From Gnetum montanum (lineage: Eukaryota; Streptophyta; Gnetopsida; Gnetales; Gnetaceae), in assembly GCA_015680685.1 (NCBI GenBank), contig MNCI01004661.1, positions 789,065 through 853,064 on the forward strand: a stretch of DNA of 64,000 nucleotides, given 5' to 3'. The position numbers were made by a program, and so were the translations under genes. The notes under the pieces were generated by a model. That model was not told where the DNA came from and searched no databases. It saw only the letters and a program-made list of their open reading frames with translations. Shown piece by piece: positions 45,724 through 58,083 of the stretch. Each line of letters starts with the position of its first letter. The first letter of the stretch is position 1.

Positions 45724-45970
45724 TAACCCTTAGTTTAAGATAGAAATTTCTTCAAAAATTTCTCTAAATCCTTAAGGATTAACCATTAAAATAATATTAA
45801 AATATTATTCCAAACTAGGTTAAACCTCAAAAAAAAACTTTAGTGGCCAATGAATATAATAATGAAGCTACTAAGATCACAAAAAAACCTAAGTGTAACC
45901 TAACCCAATAAGAAAGGAACTAAGGTTTATACACCAAAACACTAATTGATGGTTATGTTTGTGATTGTAA

Positions 45971-47700
45971 ATAACATCAAAGAGGGAGGCACTAGTAAGA
46001 GGACCTTTCCAACTAAGAGAGAAGCAACCATGAGGATGAAGGGGCTAGCAACAACAACAATAGCAAGTTCAAGAGAAAGAGGTCAAAGCAACTCATGGCA
46101 TAGGACTTCTTCGAGAGGATCTCAAAGTGTAATCTATTCAAAAGATTTTAGTTGCTGAAACTAGCCAATCAAGGAAAGATGAGGCACCAAAGCCAAGACT
46201 CAACCTAGAGGTTACATTAATAGATGCCTTCCTTGAAAAGATCTAAACCAAGGAGGTTTAGAGTTTGGTTCTCTAAGAACTCAACTTTAGATTCTTCTTG
46301 GAATTGGCACTTGAAGAGATCTACACATAATTACAAGGGTATCCTATGTGGTTGATCCTTTCCTCTAGTGGAGAATTGTACATGGGGAAGACCTACCTAT
46401 TTTGGAACAATTGGCAGGGAGGCACATTTTTTAAAATCAAAGACATCACTATCTCCTACTCAGTTGAGGCCATTGTGAAGGTCCTTGGATTGCTTGATGT
46501 TGGGGAAACCTTGGCAAAGATATTAACCTCAAAAAATCCCAAAGCTAAGAAAGAATGAGTCCAATGCTACTATAGGGTGGACTATAAGGAGTACAATGCA
46601 CTCACCAAGGTAGAGCATATATATTTTAAAATTGTGGCCTATTACCTGAACCCCATCGTGAGGTCAAGTAAGGTCATAGCCTTCTTCACCTATGTGTATG
46701 CCACTCTAAGCAGCAAATTCCTGGTCAATCTTCCATAGTGCATATATTTGGAGATAGAAAAGAGGTTCAAGAAGAATGAGAGAGGAAGGAAGACATTTCC
46801 TTTTCAATGCCTCATTCATAAAATCTACAAAAAGAGAAGCATAACACACTCTACCATGCTCCTGCTACATCTTAGTAGGAGATGATGAAAGATATAGTAG
46901 TTGCAAAGTTGTAGCAAGAGGGGAAGCCACCACCACCACCACCTATGAGAGAGATTGTGCCAGAAGTGCTCATAGTTGTAGAATGGCTCTAGAAACTTCG
47001 TGAGTAGTAGTTACAATAGCAACAAGATTTAACAAGTGGTGGGGAACCATTGGTTTATTATCCAGAATTGAGCCATATCAATGAGATCATAAGGATCATT
47101 AGTTGGTTGGAGGAAATTGATCCACTATTCTTAACATAGCAAGTGTAGGCACTCGCAAGAATGAATCCTAGTGCTTGAGAAGTTACGTTATCCATACTTG
47201 GATAAGAATTCCCTACAATCTTTGAAAATGTTGTGACTTTCTTGGTGTGCCTAGAGAACCAAGAGGGGGCTATTGTCCTAGTGATGTAGCACTGTGAACA
47301 CGAGCCAATGGCAGAAGTAATGGCCAATAGGGTAGCTAAATCCATGAATTCTCTTGCAACATTTGTACTAGACAATTCCATCATGAATGATATCCAAACA
47401 TCTACAGGAGTAAGAAATGATTGATTAAGTATAGCCCAACACAAGGACGTGTTAGAAAGATTGGTGGAAATTGGACAACTACTTTTGGAGATCCTTGATC
47501 TCTTAGATGAAATCACAGTAACCCAGTCAGAGCTACTATAGACAAAGCATAAACTCATCATTTCTAATGTCCAACTAGAGGCAGCCACCACTAAGAACCA
47601 ATGGTTAGCTATGGAAGTCATGGAGTTGTGAGCCTGTTGAAACACCACAAAGAAAACTCATATTGTAACTCATGACCTTCACCATTAAAATTGAGGCAAG
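45971..47700 (+). pseudogene. ORF3 of element D (Transposase_32-like)
   Basis: The start corresponds to the A and C starts (TTGTGATTG-TAA-ATA here instead of TGTGATTG-CAG-ATG), so both acceptor and ATG are lost. The best kept block is 46346-46558: SSSGELYMGKTYLFWNN, then ITISYSVEAIVKVLGL. Downstream VYATLSSKFLVNLP and KTFPFQCLIHKIYK (46690-46830) match the second half of the domain. A Pro run (about 46930-46945) and a coiled-coil-like tail (47380-47600) follow, with mostly TAG stops where Gln or Trp is expected. The long antisense frame at 47058-47648 is a by-product. Confidence 0.55.
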
Positions 47701-49999
47701 ATATTATTGTAAAATGTGTAGTTTGTAGTGCATGAGCTACAATCTCACATAATTCAAAGTATTAGTTCTGAAAAATGCTTCATAAGTTGTTGTTTCCTCA
47801 CTTCCCAAGTGGAAAAAGCTATATTAGGCATGTATCTAGGTTGTGAAGGATGAAAATGCCTTGGGAGTTACCAAATTTAGGTTTGTCATAGTATTTATGT
47901 TGGCCATGAAAATTAATATGCTAGAAGAAACTACAACTAGGGTATTACTTTATGGGCTTTCAATTTTCACATCAAAACCAACATATTTTTGCTTGGAGAG
48001 GCCAAAGCCAATGTACTTTTACTGGGAAACACAATGGCTAGCATAGTTCCTATGAAAGCCAATGTATCTTTCCCAAGGCTAGTGTATCTTTAGTAAAGAT
48101 AACACATTTCCTTAGGGCCAACATATATTTTTGAAACCTAGTGTATTTTTTATGAATTTCATGCATCAAACTTACCAAAAAATTGAAAAATACACTGAGG
48201 TTTGATGGCGTATCATATCTGCAATTTGTAACAATTTGTCAACAATCATGATAGAGAATTATAGCAATGTACCAATATTCAGAAGCTTACATAAACCAAA
48301 TTCAACCACATTAAAAAGATTGTTGACATTTTGAGCATTCTATAGCATTCATGCTAAACATTGAGACTTTCAACATAGTGCACATTGCTAAGATTCTAGT
48401 GGTCATTCTACCATTTTCAACACCAATGTAGCAAATTTGTACCTATGTACCAGCAATGAGTTTTGGAAACTAAATCTTGGAAGCAATTGGATTGTGCAAC
48501 TAACAATAGGACATAATCTACCGATTTCACCAAACTTCAAGCATCATCCGTGCAACTCCTTGTGCATCTAAGTACATAACTTGTACACATTTGAAATTAT
48601 TCTCTCAAAAATTTTATTATTTTAATAAAATTTGGTAGTTTATTTATGCATTCCAAGTTTATTATCTTGCACTTCAATTTTATTTTGTGTATGTTCTTTG
48701 ATTTCAAATCTATGTTTCCATGAATTTATTTACATCTATTTATAATTTCTAAGTTTCAGGGTGATCAACAAGATCATCTAGGGTGCCTTGGATCCTCTTT
48801 TCTTATAGGTCCTTGGGATCCAAGGTTAAACTATTCCACTAGAAATCTTTGGTTTTCCAACATCAAATTTTTCTAGTGCAATAATTTCTAGCACTAGAAG
48901 GAGGGCCTTCACCCAAGTTCTTTGCCCAATCTTGCTTTGCTATTTGCCAATTTAATAATTTTGATTATAGTTTCATTTAGTTTACTAAAATTTTCCTAAA
49001 CATTTCCTTTTAATGCTGCTAAGAAAACCAACATAGCTATCCATTCTCTTGTAATTTGTACTTAGCATACTTATTGTAGTTAGTTTGGGTGTTACCATAA
49101 ATTTTATAGTAGTTGGTGGACTTTTTCAAAGCCAACATATTTCTTAAAGGAACCTACATTTTATGGCCATTTGAATCTACCTTTAGGATTCCCAAAGACT
49201 AGCATACTTTTGCAAATTACCATCCACTTCCTGATCTAAAATTTTTCTATTGGATTTCTTGGAAAAGCCCAGCACATCTTTCCAAGAACCACCAATGTAT
49301 CTTTTGATACCCATCATATCTTTCACACCTCTCCCATAACCAGCATAGGGAAAAATACCACCATATTCTTAGTAGGGCCAAACTAACTTATTTGGTTTAA
49401 ACTAGCATATTTTTTTTTTGGGAATAACCCTAGTGTATCTTTCTAAAGCCAACTCAGCACATATTTTACTCCAAAATAAAACCTAGCTTATTTTCTTAAA
49501 ACTAGCATATTCTTTTCATAGCAAAAACCTAGTTTCTGTGCTTAGCATATTTCTACTGGAAAACTAGTGTATCTTTTACATGAACCTAGCATATTTATTA
49601 CTAGGAATGCCAACATACTTCTCCTACAAAAAAATAGCCAACGTATTTCCTAATGCAAGTTGGGTTGAGTGAGAAGTGTGAAAGTTAAAAACCTGCCTTT
49701 AACATTTTCCAAACCAATTTCTTCCAGTGATCAATTACAGTGCAAGCCTTTTTTACTTTGCACTTTAAGATTCAAAAACTCTTGAAATTTTTTAAATTTG
49801 AATTTTTACTAGTGTAGTGCATACTGCTACCATTTTCACTTGCACTACACTTGTAGTTGTAGTTTTAACATCTTTCACAGTTGAAACCATTTATACCTTA
49901 GGTAGTTCCATCTATTGGGATTATTAATTCAAAAATTAGATTGAATATCTAGTTAATTCCTTTTAGCAAGTTAATTGGTTGCTAATTAACTTGACCAAA
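47701..49999. repeat. Region of degenerate CCAACATATTTTT-type repeats
   Basis: Two clusters (47962-48160 and 49127-49660) contain many copies of a short unit, approximately (A)AGCCAACATATCTTT or AACTAGCATATTTTT, spaced about 20-30 bases. Between them is ordinary AT-rich sequence. No gene is seen. Because gag of element E starts at 50000, this may be the 5' LTR/leader of E, but I found no LTR ends or primer site. Confidence 0.55.
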
Positions 50000-52900
50000 A
50001 TGGCCTCAAACCATGATGTCTTAAATGTGTATGACCCCAAGGACCCTGCTATTATTGAGCGTAGATAATCACTCAAATAGAGGAACAAAAGCCCAGATTT
50101 TACCATAAAAAATGAAGAGTATTACAAATTTATATGCACATAAATCCAAGCTATCCTACTCATCACACATGCAAAAGCTAAGTCCAAGTGTGAGTTTGAG
50201 TTGATATACAGAAATGGGAATGACTACATCCCTTCCTCCTATGACAAAATACAACTAAATGATATCCATACACACATATTATCCCAAATGATAGAGATGG
50301 ATGAGTTGAGTGAAGAGGCCAACTTAGAGAGTCATCATGAAGAGAATGATGAATTTTAAGCCAAACTAGAGCTTGATTGCTTCATAGGAAACCTTTTTCT
50401 AACAATTGGCTCCCCAAGCCACTACACCTAGTTCTCCTACCTCTTCTATGGGGTAGGTTCCTCAATCCTCTTCTCCTACCGCCTATCCTACTATGTTTGG
50501 GTCAACACCCATCATAACCACCCATCATACACAACTTGTGCCTCAATCAACCTTGCTTTTCTCATCCATGCATTTTTCCATGCAACCTTGATCTATACAA
50601 TCATCACCTATGGTATTCATCATAACTCTTCCCTTCATACGAGTTGGCCCCTCAGTGAAACGAAGGATCTCATACATGATTCACCCCTTTTATTTCTCAA
50701 GTACCTACTCAAACTTCATTTTCACTATTTAGTCCCCCTACAACCATGATGATCCAACCCTTCCATCCTTTCCATTGCCCATCGTAAGGCCACAAACCTC
50801 CCAACTTCCCTCACAACCATTTGTGCAAACCCTGAAACCTACTAGAGTGCCTCAAGGCTTGGTCCGAATCTTCCAAATGATACATGACCTCATAAAATAG
50901 GTATGCAAACTCAAGGCTTCTACTACAAAAATGGTGAAAATAATGGGCTTTTATTAGGATGATCCTATTAGTCCAACCATCCCACAAATAACCCTTTATT
51001 CAAGCATTCCTATCCCATAATTTACAAAGTACAACAATGAAGAAGATTCCAACACATACCTCACCACCTTTTGTTTTGAGCATCTATTGCTACATTCTTG
51101 GTCCCACATCATAATGTGAATATTCCCTATGTCCCTTACTAAGAAAGCTTTAGATTGGTATCATGCATTACCAAGAGGCTCTATCACCTCACTAGAAGAC
51201 ATGATATCATAGTTTGTAAATCATTTCAAGTATAACTTGAAAATAGATATAATCCTGAGCCAATTGATGAAAGCCAAATAGAGGCTTCTTGAACCTATTC
51301 AAAAGTTCATCCAAAGATGGAATGCTCTACTCAATGAAATTCCTAAGCCTGTAACTAAAATCCATCTTCTAGCCATCTTCAAGGGGATGGTCAACAATTT
51401 CATCAAATCTAAACTCCTTGACTAGTTACTTAAGAATGCTCGATCCAATACAAACAAATGACTAAGAATGCCCATAGGAGGCATGATCAACTATGCAAAA
51501 TCACTAAGGATCCCACTCTAGAAATCAAGGATAATCCACTAGTACTTAAATACTTGAAACTTGACCAATTTTACCACTATCATTAGTTGCTAGGCCATGA
51601 CATTGATTTTTGTTTAGCCTTGAAGGATGACTTGCAAAAGATGATAGATAATAGAGAGCTAGTGCTTGATGCATTCAATCTAGTTAGGACATAAAACTAG
51701 TCAATGCAGGTGTACAAAGACCCATTCAATACCAACAACAACCCATACACAATAGCAACATTCAACATGAGTAACAACCCCAAACCTGCTAGGGAGCCAT
51801 TCATGATTTGAATACCTCCTCACAACAAGAGAGGTCCTTCAACTTCTTCTAGTTCAAGGACCCTTTTTTAGGTAAGGATACCATGATTGATGCCTACCAA
51901 AGAACTCTTTGTCATTAAAGTGCCCCCTCCTACCACAACCAACACTATAACCGAAACTAATCAACATCCTCCAATAGTGGCCAATACAACAAATTCTTTA
52001 CATTCCAACACTAAGAAATAATCTAATAAGTAACATAAGAAGTATGCACCATAGCCAAATGCTAGGGACAACAAGCAGGAGAAGGCTTGGAAGGAGGTAG
52101 GCTCACTAAAGCCCACACTTGTTTAAGCCATTTTCATGATCTCTAACCCTTGAAATGCTTTAACTAGTCAACCAAGGAAGGACCCAATACAACAAGAGAA
52201 GGGAAAGAGGGCTAAATCATAGATCTTGAAACATAAAGTTTGCATCCTGGATCAAATGGAGGAAGTCAGAGTTAACCAGAGTGAAAAACCAACAACCAAT
52301 GTTAAAGACTTCCTTAATGCCATGGAATAGGTGAAGTAATCTTTGAAACAAAAGAACACTTCCCTTAGCTTGTATGACCTAGTGATGACTTCTTCTACAC
52401 ATTGCAAAGCCTTAGTGAAGATGTTAACTTTAATTCCCGTTAGTGAGGATATCCCCATTTATGGAGAGTCCATCCATGTAGTGATGGTACCACCCTCACC
52501 TATGGAAGAAATGAAGTCAACTACACTAGTGTTTCATGACAATGAAGTAAAAATCAATCCCTAAGATGGCGAGACAACTAGGGTCCCTCTCTTCATAACT
52601 ATAAGGATTGGGCAATAGAAGGTTCACAAGGTGCATGTTGATAATGGAACAACCACTAACATTATACCTTACATTGTTGTTAAATGGTTAGGTCTAGTTG
52701 AACATATGCAAAACACTCCTACCTATGCTTTTAAATCCTTTAATAGATCATAGGTTGCAATAAAAGGTTTGATCTCTTTAGACTTCATAGTAAGGAAACA
52801 ATTCCCCACAACAACCAACCTCTTGGTGGTGGAAGAGACACTAGAATTTGAACTCATCTTGGGGATGCCCTAGTTAGCTAAATTATGAGAAGTTTCTTTC

Positions 52901-53146
52901 CCATCCACCAAGAAACTCACCTATATTATAAGGAAGGTAAATTAATTATTTATGGTGATACTATAGTTTACTTGGGGTTAGCAATGTTAACCTAGAGTAA
53001 GGGTTTGAAGTGGAGTTTTTGGAAGAAACTCCTACTATTAAGAACAAAGTCAAGAAGCACTGTAGAGTAGATTAGGCTTAAACCAACAACAACGAAACTG
53101 TAAATGCACCATGGGAAGATCTCCTCTTCAATGCAAAGATCCTATA
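50000..53146 (+). pseudogene. Element E: Tat-like gag-protease remnant
   Basis: The ATG at 50000 opens MASNHDVLNVYDPKDP. Further on are the gag core (51190-51430: HDIIVCKSF, then with frame changes EPIQKFIQRWNALLNEIP and LLAIFKGM), a Cys/His block HYH*LLGHDIDFCLALKDD (51575-51640) and, after a Lys/Thr-rich tail, a protease: KVHVDNGTTTNIIPYIVV near 52630-52680, then TYAFKSFNRS, GLISLDFIV and ELILGMP near 52860. The D-N-G triplet and the 'AF-xxSxxxxxG' plus 'LLGRPW' order match Tat/Ogre proteases. It is a different clade from A-D. pol is missing. Many stops and shifts. The reading is cut at 53146 by a solo LTR. Confidence 0.6.
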
Positions 53147-53999
53147 TGATGAGTGGAGAGGTACCCCTATGCTCAACCATATGAATATGAGTGTTTCACG
53201 CACAATCCAGTCAAATTCCAAGGACTAAGTGCTTATGTTCCCTTGTGGAACAAGGACAGGTTGGTTGATCGTTGTCTTCCCAAACTTACTTGTATGTCAC
53301 GATTGTATGGTTAAGTAAGCTTGAGGCATATGATTTTTATAGATTTTATCTTTTTATGTTCTACTGCTAATAAGGGAGGAGAGAGAGATAGCTAAGTGAC
53401 TAATTTAACTTAACTACTGATTAACTAGGCTTTAAACTAATCCTAATACCAATATCCATTCTCACTTGCCATACAAATCTTGAACTAGCACAACACTAAT
53501 AGGATTATCAAACACTAATCATTACTGGGTTACCAAGTGTTACACACATGCTCGAAGTGATCATATTGTGTATGCTAATAACAAAAATGTAAAGTGAATA
53601 AAATAAAATAAAATAAATGTAGAAGAAAATAAAATATAAGAAATAAGTAAGAAAACAAATCTAAAGTGCTACAAGGATGAATTAAAAAGCTTGTCTTTAT
53701 TGCTGTACACAAGGTGTGCTTAGGTACATAGTGCTCGAATAAAGATCTGTCCACACTTCGACCTCCTGCTATAGGCACTTGGAAAATACTCTAACCTACA
53801 AACGGACTACAAGAGTTTTACTACTTGACTACTTTTTCTGGATTCTTCTTCTGAATTACTCCCTATTGTGCACCTGGGCATTGTATTTATAGGCCCAGGA
53901 GTAACCCAAGAATAATCTCTCTAATAATAACCACTCTAATAATTAGAGTAACCACTCTAATAATAACCACTCTAATTATTAGAGTAACCACACTCATCA
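53147..53999 (-). repeat. Solo LTR of an Athila-like element
   Basis: 853 bp, TGATGAG...CTCATCA, flanked by a perfect CTATA duplication (53142-53146 and 54000-54004). It shares R/U5 landmarks with the other LTRs (GGTACCCCTATGCTCAACCAT at its left end; on - AATAAAGACAAG; TATA GCCTATAAATACAATG at about 53884-53899 on -). Its U3 holds a CCACTCTAATAAT tandem repeat instead of GATATC units. It is strongly diverged from the F LTR at 57172, so the two are not a pair. This form arises when two LTRs of one element recombine. Confidence 0.75.
53905..53990. repeat. U3 tandem repeat in the solo LTR
   Basis: About five imperfect copies of ACCACTCTAATAAT(A/T), several forming the palindrome CTCTAATAATTAGAG. 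Confidence 0.8.
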
Positions 54000-54004
54000 C
54001 TATA

Positions 54005-55026
54005 CCTTTCCTTATGTCTTAAAGATTAGGAAATAATTGCACAATTGAGTTTACACCCTAGTTGATTGCCCCTATGTCAATAACCATATGGCTTTTTCTT
54101 TTTTCTTTTTTCACCTAGTTTAAAATTTTGTTTACACATATCACGTATCATTTTACTTTATCATATTTTACTTTGTTTTAGCCTTAGCTCACATGTAGTT
54201 TACAACTTATTCTTTTTTATAGCTTACCTTTTATGATTTTCCTATTAAAACATAAAAATACCATCAAAATTCATAAAAATTTTACAATGGCCTACTAAGG
54301 CCTAAAATTGATGATGCATGGCCTACCAAGGCTTTAAACTAGTGATGCATTTGTAACCTTTCTGTTCCTTGTTTTTATTACAATCATTATACCTCAGTTT
54401 ATACTTTGTTTGCTTAGTTACTTTACATTTTACATGTTGCAAATATTTTTACCTTACAACCTTATATTTTACCAAGGTATTCTTATTACATGAGTGAAAC
54501 ATAAAATACAAATAACATACATAAAACTAAAAATGCAAAAACATATAGAAAAATTTAAAAATAATAATTATAACCAAAGTACTCATAACCCATAGCCATA
54601 GTCACATAGTGTGACAAAATTTCAATAAACAATGACAGTAAAATAAATAAGAGTCTAATAGCCATGGCTACACTATGTAGCAATAAAATAAGTAAAAATC
54701 ACATATCTCAATAGTCTACTAGTGGCTAAGAATAACCAATAAAAAATAATAATAATGATAATATCATAACATCAACACCATAATAAATAACAACTGAAAT
54801 ACATAATGAAATTGGTAGGACTAAGGCATAACTAGAGGGAGAGGAGGAGCATCATCAACGTTATCACCACTAGGGCTGCTGTTATCACCTAATGCCGACA
54901 CCAATGACAAAAATAAATAAATAAATAAAACAAAACTTATAACAAAAAAAATTAATTAGTAACATGTGTAGCCAAAAGTATAATAATGAAACAATAAAAT
55001 GAAAACCAAAACAAATACAAACTAAA
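54005..55026. other. Non-coding sequence between solo LTR and gag of F
   Basis: The first half is T-rich (54085-54490), the second half A-rich with TAAATAAATAAATAAAT at 54913-54929. It should contain the 3' remains of E and of F, but I cannot place their boundary. No frame supported. Confidence 0.3.
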
Positions 55027-57011
55027 CTAAAATATATTAAAATAAAAAAACTTAAACAAACAAACTTGAGAAGGTTTGAGTGTTGTTATCATACTAGATT
55101 TTTGCAAATGTGATACTATAGGGCAACATCCCTTAGGATATTCATATTGGTAAATTTTACATTTGTCATCATCTATTTCTAAACCTGAAACCTCCTTAAT
55201 TGTTGTAGTCATACCTTTATACTGATAGTATTTTGCTCCTATATCTTTTCTTCTCCTCCTATCTCTACTACCATGCCCCATGTTCTCCTTCACTATCTTG
55301 AGAACAATTTTAAACTTCTCATTTAAAGAGCTCCTAATTTTATCCATCTTAGTCAATATTTCAATAATTGATTTGTGAATTGGTAAGGTTTTTATTACAC
55401 CACTTCATCTAGTGGTTCTTCCTTCTTTAAATCATAGAAATGCATCTCCCTTTTACGAGTAAAGGGATTCCTGTTATACTTCTCTATACTTTTTCTCTTC
55501 TTTAGTTCTTATTCCTATTTTGTCACCTGATCAATAAGCCTTTGGATCTAATAAGCTCTCATCTAAAAAATTATTCTTAGGGCATAAACCTAAAGAGTTT
55601 TTCTATTTTTGTTTTGAAACCCATCTATAATATGGCAAACCTGCTTCCTTTAAGATGGCCCAAGAATTGTTGTAAGAGGAAACAATACCTACCCAAGGCT
55701 ACATTCAAGGATTCATGGTTACCTTGATTTCATCCTTACATTTATTTCCTTAAGTTAGAAACTTAGGAATATTTCTAGTTCTTTTCATTAAATAGCTCTG
55801 GCATTTTACTTCACCTATGAATGGATTCTAGTTTCAAAGATTGGTACCAAATTTTTGCTTCTTTATTGAATGTTTGTGGTAACAACTTTAGCTTCTTCCA
55901 TTATTATTAATGTTATATAAGACACATGCATCATGGAAATATTGTAGATAATGCTATGGATCAACATTATATTCCCTTCAAACTTGGAAATATTCTTCAT
56001 ATCCAAGCTTTTAATCCTACTATCTTTCTAGTATCTGGTAAGGATTTGAACTATTTCTAACACATTAAGCATGTTTCTAATAGCTAGAAATGGTTCATCA
56101 TAATTGTCATATTCATAATGATCCCTATCATAGCCATTCCTTCTATTATGCATCCTACTATGGCTCCTTACTTGATGACACTCCTCTTCTTCTCATGATT
56201 GTCTATGCTTCCAATTCTTGCCATCTTGATGGAATTTCCTATCATCTTGATCTCGATCTTGATCATTCCTTCTTCTTTCTTGGTCATGGCTCTTCCTATT
56301 AGTTTTTGATGAAAATGAGGATGTTAATCAAAAAGGTCTAGAAGAATAGTCCCTACTAGTCTATCTATGATCCTTTACTTCATATTTCTTCTTGTCTTTG
56401 TCTTTCTCCTTATCTTTGGATGAATGACTAGCAAATCTATCCTTTAATGTTCTTTGGAACTTTAACTTTATCCTTTCCTCACCTTGGTTATTCTCCAAGG
56501 CTAATTGTAACCTTTGGTGAAGGGTATCATTCTCAACAAAAGGAGGAGAATCTGTGTACTAATATAGCCTTGAGAAGAAATTAGGGTCCTCTTTCTATGA
56601 TTGCAGAAACAATGATATTAGGATTATTTGGTCTTTGGAGGCTTCATGGTGCACCTCCATGCAATGATCCTTTCTAAGTTATTCTTTAGAAGGTTGATAC
56701 TCCCTAGAGGTATGGTCTATCACCTCATACTTTAGGCATAATGATTTAATTCCAAACTTTATGAGATTGACCATGAGCATGATAGGAATAGACCAATCCA
56801 GAAGTAACAAAATGTTATCCTCCATGTCCATCCAGTGCAAATGTTCATCTTGATGAAGAAAGAAGGTAAAATCTAGGTAGTAGGGATCCAGATATGTAAA
56901 TACCACCTTAAGCTAATGAGGCTTTTCACCAATAGTCTTTTTAGTCCTATCATATTGGTGCTTGGATTCATTGACATGGGGTGGTGATTCATTTCTACGG
57001 GAAGAAGTCAT
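55027..57011 (-). pseudogene. gag of element F
   Basis: ATG at 57009-57011 (MTSSRRNESPPHVN). Then YLDPYYLDFTFFLHQDEHLHW (56840-56900), which corresponds to HPDEYI-DFTF-HQDE in G and B. The centre is heavily broken. The end 55027-55356 is open: LTKMDKIRSSLNEKFK, KVVKENMG-like text and C-x6-YPKG-x-C-x4-H, in which the His of HPKG has become Tyr. Confidence 0.6.
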
Positions 57012-57152
57012 TTTAGTAATGTGTATCAATTGTTCTTTAACATAATTTTATTATTACTATTTTTTATGAAATACGAATCATTATATTTTCCTTACAATAA
57101 TTTTATATGAATTCAATATTTAATAATATTTAGTGTACTTAGCTAAACTAAG

Positions 57153-57171
57153 TTCCTAGCAATGTTGCCAA
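57153..57171 (-). promoter_or_regulatory. Primer binding site of element F
   Basis: On - TTGGCAACATTGCTAGGAA directly after the LTR end; two to three changes from the A site. Confidence 0.6.
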
Positions 57172-58083
57172 TGATGAACGGTGGGTAGTTCCTATGCCTA
57201 ACCATACAAATCACAAGCATTCACATATAATCTAGTAGAATTTAATGGACTTAGTTACCTAAGCTACTAATGTTTCTAAATAGTGAATTATGTAGCTATA
57301 ATCCATCATCTTTCCAATCCACACTTATGTTAATTTGTGCATATGGTTAATTGTGGTTGAGGCATAAGATATTTATGTTTATATTTTTTATTATTTTTTC
57401 CCTATTTGCTAGATGATTGAATGAAGATTTGAGAATTGAATTAATTAATTAATTAATTACTTCATTAACTAACTATCCTAATGTGAAGTATATGTTCCAA
57501 TTTATTGTACATATCCTGAACCTATATTAACACTACTAGGTTACCAAGTGTACACTATTGGGCATACCAAGTATCCATTGCTAGGATTACCAAGTGTTAA
57601 TATGTTATGCTTGAAAGGGTCTTACTCATGTGGCTTATAATTAATAACATTAATTAATTAAGGAAATGAAAGTAAATATCATGTAATGTAAAGTGCTAGA
57701 TAGTACAATCAAGCTCGTTTAAGCGCTGCAATAGATAGAGGAAATCTTGATTTTATTGTTGTCTATGCAAATGTGTCCAAGTATATATGCACTCAAATAA
57801 AATGTCATACAATCTCTTCAATCCACACTACAGGAACTAATAGAAATAAATATTCTAACTTATACAAAATAAAACTATAATAATTTGGTAGCTAAGACCA
57901 AAAGATACCACAAATGTGAGGGGTGTATGCACTAATATAGGCAATGACTACATCAGCATCAATGTACTTGCATTAACACATCCTAGCATGCATGGACAAA
58001 GATAGGTCGATGGCATTGCATTGACAACCCCTATATTAATGATAGTTTATTAATAATCTTCCAAAGTCATGTCACTATCATCA
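57172..58083 (-). repeat. 5' LTR of element F
   Basis: On + begins TGATGAACGGTGGG. R/U5 landmarks are present: CTAACCATACAAAT, TTAAGGCATAAGA-like and, on -, AATAAAATCAAG at 57739-57750. A (TTAA) microsatellite at 57440-57459 interrupts it. The U3 side (57940-58083) has repeated ATGCA/TTGAC words. The outer end is chosen at TATCATCA and is uncertain. Confidence 0.5.

Larger units (their letters stand above)
43565..47700 (+). mobile_element. Element D: truncated Athila-like element
   Basis: A piece of LTR (43565-43760) is followed by sequence aligned with the pol-end/non-coding part of B (from the TCATGGGGGAGAT tract at 44091 onward), an internal TATA, and ORF3. gag, primer site and 3' LTR are not found. 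The order matches A, B and C, so it is the same superfamily on +, deleted at both ends. Confidence 0.6.
55027..58083 (-). mobile_element. Element F: Athila-like, 5' part on the minus strand
   Basis: On - a diverged LTR (57172-58083, outer end uncertain), a primer site and a broken gag. Nothing downstream of gag is recognisable and no 3' LTR is found, so it is truncated. Its gag groups with B and G. Confidence 0.6.

Noticed and set aside
47058-47648. 196-codon open frame on -, the longest on that strand in the region
   Set aside because: It is antisense to ORF3 of D. The + strand reads as protein homologous to ORF3 of C with TAG stops, and TAG/CTA asymmetry explains the open antisense frame.
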